Positions 57,513-64,000 of a DNA stretch of 64,000 nucleotides are shown one piece after another. The notes below the pieces were generated by a model, which saw only the letters and a list, made by a program, of their open reading frames with translations, did not search any database and was not told where the DNA came from. Source of the stretch: Treponema vincentii (GTDB lineage Bacteria; Spirochaetota; Spirochaetia; Treponematales; Treponemataceae); contig NZ_CP050497.1 of assembly GCF_018336815.1 (NCBI RefSeq), positions 1,860,001-1,924,000 of the forward strand. Direction: 5' to 3'. Made by a program: the position numbers and the translations under genes. Position 1 is the stretch's first letter, and each line of letters starts with the position of its first letter.

Positions 57513-59015
57513 TTACTGCACTCCTGCTTTTTTTGCAAGTCTTGCTAATCTTAGGTCAAAATCTCCCATTCTGACATGAGGCATTCTTGAAACTTTTGCA
57601 GCTCTTTGGCAGATAAAATAAGCCTCATTATACATTTTTATTCTTTCCAGCAAAATAAGAGGGCGCTCCCAATAAGACGATCCTGTTGGTGTAGTTTTTC
57701 CTAAAATTTTTAAGTAAAATATAATAGCTTTTGTAATATCGTCTTTTTCAATGTTTCTAGCTTTCTCATACGTCGATACATATTTTCGAAAATTTTTATC
57801 AAAATCAATCATTCCTTCTGTTTCATTTATATTTTCAACATTTATCTTATATTCCATAAAAGCCGCAGTTATATGATTTTCTTGAAAATATACATTTTTC
57901 TTAGTTTTTTTAGGTTCGGGTTTTATATCTCCGCGTTTACGCAATTCAGCAAGTTCTAATTTTGTCAGTTCGTGAGCAGCTTCTAAAAAAACATTCATAT
58001 CACGTTTTAATTTAAAACAGTCTTGAACACGAGTAACCGGTACTTTTACATCAAGTGAATAGTTTACAAATATTGACTCATCAATTACAGGCAGTTTTTT
58101 TATCTCTTGAGGTGTAATATAGTCTTTCAGATTCACAGTATTTTTTCCTGTTTTCTGTGTTAAAAGAGTATCAAGATTTTTTAAAAATATATCGTAGTAT
58201 TTTGTTATATAATTTCTATTAGAAAATTCAAAAGTTTGTGCCATTCGCACTATATCTTTTGCTGTCAGCGGAATATCAAAACTATAAGCCCCAAGTAAAT
58301 ATAAATTATGTGAAAAGATATATTCATATTCATTTTCCTGATTTAATGAATAGAAAAAATCCCTCGCATACTCACCTTTTCCTTTTAATATGCTGGCAAG
58401 AATTATTGCATTGCCGGTATACGTTTGAAAAGACTTTTGTTTGTGTACTTTTCTTAATTTTAAAACAACAGTCATTGCTCTGTCAAAATCACCATCTAAC
58501 AAATGACGCTCAAGACCATAGTACAAGAGAAAAACATAGCCTATATCTATATCAGCTATATATGGATTAGTTAAGAAATTTAAATACTTCCATCTTTGTT
58601 CAGGGGTTAATTCTGAATGAGGCATAATTGTATCTCTTGAACCGTAACAGGGGAAATAATGCAATTTTTCAACACTTTCCGCATTTTTTGGTTTGTTTAT
58701 GGGAAGTTTTGTAAAAATAACACTAGGTTCTATTGTTTCGTTATATTCATAAACAAAAGTAATACAGCCAACATTATATTCATACACCTTTTTAGGTTTT
58801 TGCGTATAATTTTTATATTTACCGTCTCCTATCCAGATAAGACCTTCTAAATCAGGATGGATTCTTTTAATAACTTCTTGACTGATCTCTGCCGATGGTA
58901 TTTCCCTTTGTTTTATTTCATCAAAAACATTTTCGTGTTGCTTTTGAGATACATTTTCTTGGGGAACTAAATTACTATTAGCTTTCTTTCGCTTAAATAA
59001 ATCAAAAACAGACAT
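57513..59015 (-). CDS. TerB_N-domain protein
   Basis: The 500 residues have a charged N-terminus and a TerB_N-like domain at about residues 55-260: LEGLIWIGDGKYKNY, SELTPEQRWKYLNFLTNPYI, ADIDIGYVFLLYYGLERHLL. The C-terminal 230 residues are helical and basic. TerB_N proteins occur near tellurite-resistance and defence-type loci, but the function is unknown. ATG 59015 follows AAAGGGATATGT; a longer frame upstream lacks a ribosome site. Confidence 0.75.
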   Translation of the reverse strand: MSVFDLFKRKKANSNLVPQENVSQKQHENVFDEIKQREIPSAEISQEVIKRIHPDLEGLIWIGDGKYKNYTQKPKKVYEYNVGCITFVYEYNETIEPSVIFTKLPINKPKNAESVEKLHYFPCYGSRDTIMPHSELTPEQRWKYLNFLTNPYIADIDIGYVFLLYYGLERHLLDGDFDRAMTVVLKLRKVHKQKSFQTYTGNAIILASILKGKGEYARDFFYSLNQENEYEYIFSHNLYLLGAYSFDIPLTAKDIVRMAQTFEFSNRNYITKYYDIFLKNLDTLLTQKTGKNTVNLKDYITPQEIKKLPVIDESIFVNYSLDVKVPVTRVQDCFKLKRDMNVFLEAAHELTKLELAELRKRGDIKPEPKKTKKNVYFQENHITAAFMEYKINVENINETEGMIDFDKNFRKYVSTYEKARNIEKDDITKAIIFYLKILGKTTPTGSSYWERPLILLERIKMYNEAYFICQRAAKVSRMPHVRMGDFDLRLARLAKKAGVQ

Positions 59016-59092
59016 ACATATCCCTTTCTTTTTAAATCGGCTAAAACAAACAAAAGCTAAATAATTAAACATTTTTGTTTACCTGATTCGGC

Positions 59093-59209
59093 AACAGGTT
59101 GCAGATGGTAGCCTATTCCGGCAGCGACTGCCCGAAGCCGTTTGTCGGAAGGGCGTATACGTTTAATGGGGCGGATAACGACAAGCTGCGGATAGGGCGG
59201 TGGTTTTAG
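59093..59209 (+). pseudogene. Tail-fibre 3' remnant
   Basis: On the + strand, in the gap between the minus-strand genes, 38 codons read NRLQMVAYSGSDCPKPFVGR followed by AYTFNGADNDKLRIGRWF and stop. The upstream frame is closed by stop codons. The sequence looks like the end of a phage tail or fibre protein and is not the end of the present fibre gene. It suggests that accessory genes replaced part of an older fibre region. Confidence 0.5.
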
Positions 59210-59228
59210 GCGGCCCCGCCCTCCGAAC

Positions 59229-59244
59229 AAAAAAAAGGGGGGGG
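59229..59244. repeat. A8-G8 homopolymer tract
   Basis: Eight A followed by eight G in intergenic DNA, next to the fibre remnant. Such tracts slip easily; no reading frame crosses it now. Confidence 0.7.
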
Positions 59245-59275
59245 CTGCTCTTATGTGATTAAAAAAAATAACTAT

Positions 59276-60133
59276 TTATAGTTCCCGTAAATATTCAAAA
59301 AATAATGGAGGCAATGTAAAATCAAGCGTACCTCCATCAAAATTTATCCGTACTGTGGTATCTGCGTTTTGTTTACGAAGCCTATTTACTTCTTTCAGTG
59401 GTATTTTAGCAGTCAGAGTTGTCCTATGTAATCCTTTGTTTGTTATCTCAAAATTCGGCAAACAATCAAAACCCATAATCGAACTATCTGCTAGTTTTAT
59501 TTGTATATCCTTTCCTAGGCTTGGGGTCTTATACTCATTGCTTGTTATAGCCGCAGATATAAAAAAGTTAATTTCACCTGATTGTTCTATGTTTTTTAGT
59601 ATTATAAACATGGGAAACATGTTATTTTCTACTTTTAATGATAGAAAAGCAATATTGTTTGAAATTTTAGAAGTAAAATTATCTTTACTGCCGGACATAA
59701 GCAAAACCCATGCATCCTTTTCTATGTGTTTTTTTTCAGAAACCATACTTTTATTTTCATTCGCAAAAGGGTCTTGTTTCTTAAAACTTACATAAATATT
59801 GATGTCTTTCGTTACCGTAATAGAAACTGTGCGCTTAGTAGTATCCGAAATTGGGATTGACCAAGAATCTACTTCATAATTTTCATTAGGGACTGCGGTA
59901 AATACAACAGTTTTACCATTTTCAACGGTGATCGGCGATGTTGTATAAATCTTATCCATTCCATTTATTTTTGCAGTAATACTTCCGCCATCTCCAGAAA
60001 CAGAAAAATTGACATTATATTGTTCTGTCTTTGTATCTTGTGAGAGATTTTGTTGCATATTATTATTTGGCGTGTTACACGCGGTAAACAGCGTCGCCAA
60101 CACCAGCAATAACAAAACAGCAATCTTTTTCAT
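59276..60133 (-). CDS. Lipoprotein B with InlB-like repeat
   Basis: The 285 residues start MKKIAVLLLLVLATLFTAC, a lipoprotein signal with Cys 19. Residues 40-120 form one bacterial beta-repeat (GDGGSITAKINGMDKIYTTS, VVFTAVPNENYEVDSWSI), a type common in treponemal surface lipoproteins. The C-terminal part matches lipoprotein A: NKSMVSEKKH and the end DFTLPPLFFEYLREL. It has its own promoter (60157-60186) and an AAAGGAG site. Confidence 0.75.
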   Translation of the reverse strand: MKKIAVLLLLVLATLFTACNTPNNNMQQNLSQDTKTEQYNVNFSVSGDGGSITAKINGMDKIYTTSPITVENGKTVVFTAVPNENYEVDSWSIPISDTTKRTVSITVTKDINIYVSFKKQDPFANENKSMVSEKKHIEKDAWVLLMSGSKDNFTSKISNNIAFLSLKVENNMFPMFIILKNIEQSGEINFFISAAITSNEYKTPSLGKDIQIKLADSSIMGFDCLPNFEITNKGLHRTTLTAKIPLKEVNRLRKQNADTTVRINFDGGTLDFTLPPLFFEYLREL

Positions 60134-60156
60134 AGTAAACTCCTTTCAGTGCAATT

Positions 60157-60186
60157 AGTATACTATAAGCGGCGTGAAAAATGCAA
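60157..60186 (-). promoter_or_regulatory. Promoter of lipoprotein B
   Basis: Minus strand: TTGCAT (60186-60181), 18 bp, TATACT (60162-60157). The -35 lacks the TTACGC extension of the late-type sites, so this gene may be expressed in the lysogen. Confidence 0.55.
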
Positions 60187-60268
60187 GGCGGGATGAGCAG
60201 CGGTTTTCGTTGAAAGGTAGAAGAGGGCAATCCCTGCGGGCGAAGAGTTTGGGAATTATAGACAAATA

Positions 60269-61135
60269 TCAGTGTAGATAGCCGATTCTGCGTTTAATAT
60301 CCACGGCTCTTGATGAATATAATCCATTTGTAATGTTTTTTTCCATCTCTTCTTTTTTTTGTTTTTCTTCCTGTGTCATATCCGTATCGAGCTTACCTTT
60401 TAATGTTCCAATAAAAAGTTCATATTCACGTATTGTGTTTACTACTGTTAGTCGTTGTATCTTTTCTATTTCCAAACAACATTCGTTAACAACATAGGTC
60501 ATATATTTGAATGCGTCCATAAAAGAAAAATGTCCATCGCCGTCAATATCAATTGCCATTTTAATTGCAACAAAGAAAGCAAAAAGCATTATATTCGCTT
60601 CCCAACTATTACCATAACTACCGATAGGAATACTTATGCTTTTTGTCAGGTTTGTACCCCCCATAATAACTATATTGGGTGTAAAAAAACGCCCCTTTAG
60701 TTTTGTATTCGGATAATTAAAGATACCGGCATAACACGACCCTAACAAGATAAAAACTTCTTTTGCAGAACAAACAGATTTTATCGTGTTTATGAATATG
60801 TGAGGTTTTATAGGGACTTTTGCGGCAAGACCATCAATATTTCCATGTCCAAATACATTTAAAACTATGAAATCCTTTTTTATACAAGATAAAATAGTCT
60901 TAAAATCTTCAGGATTAAAGATTTTAATCTTTTTTTTGTTAGATGGTTTAATTATTTTCTCTATATTAGAATGGTCGCCGTCAATGATAAGCGTAATATT
61001 TTCAAAAGGAACATTCTTTAATAGGAGTATGTTTACACCAAAATTTATATCATGTAAATGCTTATCGTCAGGTTCCGTTTCGCTTGTAAGCATAAAAATC
61101 CATTGTGTATTTGTCTTATCAATTCTGTAATACAT
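60269..61135 (-). CDS. Caspase-like (clan CD, C13-type) protease with EF-hand-like loop
   Basis: In 288 residues the catalytic dyad is visible: FIVLNVFGHGNIDGL with His 97 and VFILLGSCYAGIFN with Cys 134, the HG...SCYAG pattern of clan CD peptidases. Residues 196-207 read DIDGDGHFSFMD, a canonical calcium-binding EF-hand loop. A charged coiled coil ends the protein. No signal peptide is seen. It overlaps a 108-aa gene and is driven from a late-type promoter. ATG 61135 is preferred; TTG 61141 is possible. Substrate and role unknown. Confidence 0.7.
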   Translation of the reverse strand: MYYRIDKTNTQWIFMLTSETEPDDKHLHDINFGVNILLLKNVPFENITLIIDGDHSNIEKIIKPSNKKKIKIFNPEDFKTILSCIKKDFIVLNVFGHGNIDGLAAKVPIKPHIFINTIKSVCSAKEVFILLGSCYAGIFNYPNTKLKGRFFTPNIVIMGGTNLTKSISIPIGSYGNSWEANIMLFAFFVAIKMAIDIDGDGHFSFMDAFKYMTYVVNECCLEIEKIQRLTVVNTIREYELFIGTLKGKLDTDMTQEEKQKKEEMEKNITNGLYSSRAVDIKRRIGYLH

Positions 61136-61445
61136 TTTCAACCATTTGCGTTAATTCCATTTTAAACATTTCACTATCGCTATCTTTGTATATCGGAATA
61201 TCAGAAAATTTTATAATATATTTATATGTAATGTTTGCACAATCTGGACAAACACTAATAACAGCTCCGCTTTCAGAAAGTAATAAATTTTGTCCGTTCG
61301 ATAAGATATATTTTGCAGAAGGGGTATCAGAGCACTCTATCGCATATAAGTTATAATTTCCGTAATTTATTAGATCGCGAGTAACCCCTGATAATTGTGT
61401 CAATGTCGATGACAGGATTTTTATCGTTTTTAAGTCCTGATACAT
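61119..61445 (-). CDS. Small partner protein of the caspase-like protease, 108 aa
   Basis: The protein (MYQDLKTIKILSSTLTQLSG, TPSAKYILSNGQNLLLSESG) contains CPDC in the middle and an acidic helical end. Its last 17-23 bases overlap the protease gene, which implies coupled translation and a stable ratio. It might be an inhibitor, sensor or substrate. No family recognised. The ribosome site is GAGGAG. Confidence 0.6.
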   Translation of the reverse strand: MYQDLKTIKILSSTLTQLSGVTRDLINYGNYNLYAIECSDTPSAKYILSNGQNLLLSESGAVISVCPDCANITYKYIIKFSDIPIYKDSDSEMFKMELTQMVENVLQN

Positions 61446-61504
61446 TATTTACTCCTCACCAAAAGTATAAGCGAAAGCGGGTGGGTTTGCAAGTTCACGC
61501 AAAA

Positions 61505-61534
61505 ATAATATCACATAGAAAGAGCGTAACGCAA
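61505..61534 (-). promoter_or_regulatory. Late-type promoter site 5, caspase-like operon
   Basis: Minus strand: TTGCGTTACGCTC starts at 61534. An 18-bp spacer after TTGCGT leads to TATTAT (61510-61505). The partner gene starts 59 bp later. Confidence 0.65.
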
Positions 61535-61614
61535 AAGAGTATTTAAAGAATCTCCACCTTGTCGCCGAAAATGGCCATAAGCAGAAATCTTATCAGTTGA
61601 GGAGGTATCTTTTT

Positions 61615-63015
61615 ATGAAAAGCATAGGACAGCCGTGGTGTATCTTTCCGCGAAATAAAGCCAATGGGATTCTCTATTACCAATTAAAAGATAAAGAAAC
61701 CGGTAAATATATGAGTGCAAAAAGTACCGGCACGAGGGATAGAAATGAAGCGACACGTTTTGCCAGTCGGTGCTGGGCAGAATATGACCGTACCGGTACA
61801 GTACGGTATAATGTCGGCAATAACATTACAGCAACGGATGAAGGAGCTCATGTTATCGACGCGGACATAAAGGCGTATACTCAAACTGCCATTGATACGA
61901 TTGTGCAAGGCGTACAGGGTGCTGTTTGTCATAACAACTCCGTACAGCCGTACTCTGTATCAGCCGCAGAATACGAAGATGCTCCGGAAGAGATTAAGCC
62001 GATTTTAGACCAGCTATCAACGCTCACCTTTTATGACTACATTCTTCTTTACTGGAATTATAAGGAAAGTCCTTTCATTAAGGGCAAGATACGGACCGGC
62101 GCAACTCCGCCAAATCCTGAGCGGTTTTACCATCATACAACCTGCATCAAAAAATATGAGCAGTATTTTCCTTCTTGCTTGCTTACCGAAATAACCGGTA
62201 CGAAAATTGATACAATGCTCGGCGCAATCAAAGGAGCAGGTAAGCTGAAAGAAAATACCATGCACAAATACTACTCCATCTGTATTCAAGCCCTTCGTTT
62301 TGCGTATCGTAATAACCTCATTGCGCGGGATATTTCACAGCAGATAACGAGAGAATCAAAAGCTACGCGAAAAAAAGCGAAGAAAGAGGCGGAAAAAGCT
62401 ACTTTTACAAAAGAGGAAATCCGGCAACTTTTCAATAGCGAGCATAATCCGTTCGGCTCTCAAATAAATTGGCTTATCAATGAAGTACTGTTTAAAACCG
62501 GTTGCCGCATTGGAGAAATACAAGCCCTTCAGATGCAAGATTTTATCAAAAATTCAGACGGATATGCGCTCAAGGTTGACAAGAACTATTGCAGAACCGG
62601 CAAGCGGCTTAAATGTACGAAAACAGAACGCAGCGACATCGTTCCTCTTTCCGCCGACCTTGCAGAAAAATTGCTCGCACACCTTGAAAGCAACCCATAT
62701 CAAGATGATCCGGAGGCGTTCATATTTAGCTCCCCTCGAGATGCGCATAAACCGTTCTGCTATGAAAGTTTTAACGATGATTTTAATAGAACAATGAGAC
62801 GATTAGGAATGAAGCGCACGAATTTGACGCTCCACAGCTATAGGCATACGTTTGCTACCTTTTTACGCATGGCCGGCTTTTCAGAAGAAGAGCTTAAGTT
62901 TTTAACTCGGCACGACTGCATAGCAGAGGTGCGGCACTATGCCGATCACTATACGCCTGAAATGGAACAACTCAAATACAAGGCAGTCGGCGCACTCGAT
63001 AAAATTATAGAGTAA
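61615..63015 (+). CDS. int: Tyrosine-type integrase
   Basis: The 466 residues have an N-terminal arm-binding part, a SAM-like core-binding domain (FYHHTTCIKKYEQYFPSC, NTMHKYYSICIQALRFAYRN) and the catalytic domain with TGCRIGEIQALQMQDF, LHSYRHTFATFLRMAGFS and the final HDCIAEVRHYADHY giving R...H-xx-R...H and Tyr. It should integrate and excise the prophage. ATG 61615 follows GAGGAGGTATCTTTTT. It marks the right end of the element; no matching att core was found. Confidence 0.93.
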   Translation: MKSIGQPWCIFPRNKANGILYYQLKDKETGKYMSAKSTGTRDRNEATRFASRCWAEYDRTGTVRYNVGNNITATDEGAHVIDADIKAYTQTAIDTIVQGVQGAVCHNNSVQPYSVSAAEYEDAPEEIKPILDQLSTLTFYDYILLYWNYKESPFIKGKIRTGATPPNPERFYHHTTCIKKYEQYFPSCLLTEITGTKIDTMLGAIKGAGKLKENTMHKYYSICIQALRFAYRNNLIARDISQQITRESKATRKKAKKEAEKATFTKEEIRQLFNSEHNPFGSQINWLINEVLFKTGCRIGEIQALQMQDFIKNSDGYALKVDKNYCRTGKRLKCTKTERSDIVPLSADLAEKLLAHLESNPYQDDPEAFIFSSPRDAHKPFCYESFNDDFNRTMRRLGMKRTNLTLHSYRHTFATFLRMAGFSEEELKFLTRHDCIAEVRHYADHYTPEMEQLKYKAVGALDKIIE

Positions 63016-63171
63016 AGCTGGTACGAAATAGCTATCTTAAAGACATTTTTTTTCACGCTTTTTGAATGGCACTTTATACGCCTGACAGGAAAGCTGTATA
63101 CAAATAACTTGCAAAAACACGCTAAAAAGTCTGGAAAATCAACAAAAACAAACAAAATAATAAAAATATGC

Positions 63172-63200
63172 TTGACAAGAATGCGTTCATAGCTTAATAT
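63172..63200 (+). promoter_or_regulatory. Strong sigma-70 promoter without a gene
   Basis: TTGACA (63172-63177), a 17-bp spacer and TAATAT (63195-63200). No coding sequence follows for several hundred bases. Confidence 0.55.
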
Positions 63201-63206
63201 AAAAAT

Positions 63207-63317
63207 AGTTAGAGCTACACAGTTTTTTTGACAGATAAAGTGTAAGATAACTAATTAAAAATATGTACTAAAAACGCCTCAAAACGAGCGTTTCACCCTA
63301 TCTTTTAGCGTTTTTTT
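63207..63317 (+). ncRNA. Candidate small RNA after the orphan promoter
   Basis: From about 63207 an imperfect hairpin (GTTAGAGCTACAC with GTGTAAGATAAC), a second hairpin (AAACGCCTC with GAGCGTTT) and a T7 run at 63311-63317 could form a ~110-nt transcript. Nothing more supports it. Confidence 0.3.
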
Positions 63318-63343
63318 CCTGATACAGAGTTATTGTTTACCTA

Positions 63344-63514
63344 CACGTTTGCAATGCAAACGTGCTACTGCATAGAACCACCGCCGTCCGTGGCGGTTCT
63401 GATACGTCGAGGACTGTTTGCAGTAGCGGCATGGATGCCGCTTGTATTAACCAGTAGTGAGTTTCGTCTGTATGCGAAACTCACAGTCAAAACTATACAA
63501 GGATGTATAGTTTT
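63344..63514. repeat. Cluster of five consecutive hairpins
   Basis: Stems: CACGTTTGC/GCAAACGTG (63344-63364); an imperfect GAACC.../...GGTTC (63375-63399); GCGGCAT/ATGCCGC (63426-63441); GAGTTTCG/CGAAACTC (63459-63482); AAAACTATA/TATAGTTTT (63489-63514). They resemble the hairpins at 6014-6063 and are probably a host intergenic repeat element. Confidence 0.6.
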
Positions 63515-63587
63515 GGCGATGCGACAACGCAGATATGCTGCATATTTGCAAAAGGGGCTTGACACGCGCATAACCAGCGGCATAATT

Positions 63588-63678
63588 TCACAGCTCACAG
63601 CTCACAGCTCACAGCTCACAGCTCACAGCTCACAGCTCACAGCTCACAGCTCACAGCTCACAGCTCACAGCTCACAGC
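63588..63678. repeat. Thirteen perfect copies of a 7-bp repeat
   Basis: TCACAGC is repeated 13 times without error over 91 bp. A 7-bp unit is prone to slippage. No open frame crosses it. Confidence 0.95.
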
Positions 63679-63791
63679 GTGAATTCTATTTAGATAATCT
63701 TTTATCTTTTCCCTATAAACATCATCATTTTTTCTCAGTTTACACACAAAAACAAAACGTAGATATAAAACCCTCTGCGTTCTCTGCGTGC

Positions 63792-64000
63792 TTCGCGGTT
63801 GCATTAAAAAATAAACCGCAGAGGCCTCAAAGGACGCAAAGAAAGGTAAGGGAGCTATCTGATAAGTTCTTTCTGTTCAGAACCTTTGCGCTCTTTGTGA
63901 GATTCGCGGTTGCATTAAAAAATAAACCGCAGAGGCCGCTAAGGACGCAGAGGAGTGGAGCAGGAGTATCTGATAAGTTCTTTCTGTTCAGAACCTTTGC
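63792..64000. repeat. 111-bp tandem repeat running out of the window
   Basis: TTCGCGGTTGCATTAAAAAA starts at 63792 and again at 63903, and ATCTGATAAGTTCTTTCTGT at 63857 and 63968, so the period is 111 bp. The inner ACCGCAGAGG...GGACGC words belong to a widespread type of intergenic repeat. No gene is seen from 63016 to 64000. Confidence 0.85.

Noticed and set aside
63207-63260. Slight similarity of GTTAGAGCTACAC to type II CRISPR repeats or tracrRNA
   Set aside because: There is one copy, with no spacers, no cas genes and a mismatched hairpin; likely coincidence.
1-64000. tRNA, rRNA and tmRNA genes
   Set aside because: No T-loop consensus in a cloverleaf context and no rRNA-like stretch was seen in the gaps.

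Overview
The window looks like a chromosome segment of a treponeme (Spirochaetes), most likely an oral-type Treponema. It carries one large prophage of about 56 kb. The assignment rests on the left flank: rimM-trmD-rplS followed by an unknown protein, a stand-alone FlhB-tail protein, an HD-GYP protein and a YraN protein is an order I associate with treponemes. It is an inference from recalled synteny and was not checked by a search. No tRNA, rRNA or CRISPR array was seen.

Layout. 1-4869: tightly packed host operon on the + strand, with starts and stops overlapping by 1-23 nt. 4870-6640: junction zone with a RelE-like toxin/antitoxin pair, a GNAT acetyltransferase relic, two 82-bp direct repeats about 0.94 kb apart, and several hairpins and terminators. 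6641-27262: prophage lysogeny and early genes. These include a CI-like repressor with a consensus divergent promoter, an RHH regulator, recombination proteins (Sak4-like ATPase, PD-(D/E)XK/DUF1351 fusion, DUF669), three methyltransferase loci (one a relic), an initiator with a possible internal origin, a DnaC-like loader, SSB, a Mpi-like serine invertase, a KilAC antirepressor, HNH proteins, a second RelE/HTH pair and an ASCH protein. 27369-35576: packaging and head genes (PAPS-reductase-like/ParB pair, terminase, portal, minor head protein with an acetyltransferase-like tail). 35651-38260, minus strand: lysis cassette (membrane protein, M15 endolysin, nested spanin-like pair). 38441-56763: prohead protease/scaffold, decoration and capsid proteins, connectors, tail tube, tail chaperones with a likely -1 frameshift, tape measure, distal tail protein, tail-tip proteins and fibres of a long-tailed siphovirus. 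56760-61445, minus strand: accessory (moron) island with two related lipoproteins, a TerB_N-domain protein, and a caspase-like (clan CD) protease with an EF-hand-type loop and a small partner. 61615-63015: tyrosine integrase. 63016-64000: repeat-rich intergenic DNA.

The most interesting point is a dispersed promoter family. Five sites carry TTGYGTTACGC(A/T)C, a palindrome-containing -35 box, in four cases followed 18 bp later by a good -10. They lie upstream of the packaging operon, the head/tail operon, the lysis cassette, a solitary holin-like gene and the caspase-like operon. This suggests one late-gene switch that also controls the accessory protease. The prophage shows signs of decay: single-base frameshifts in homopolymers of the tape measure (A8) and distal tail (T7) genes, a helicase-methyltransferase reduced to its ends, an in-frame stop in a small membrane gene and a tail-fibre 3' remnant. 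Sequencing error in the homopolymers cannot be excluded.
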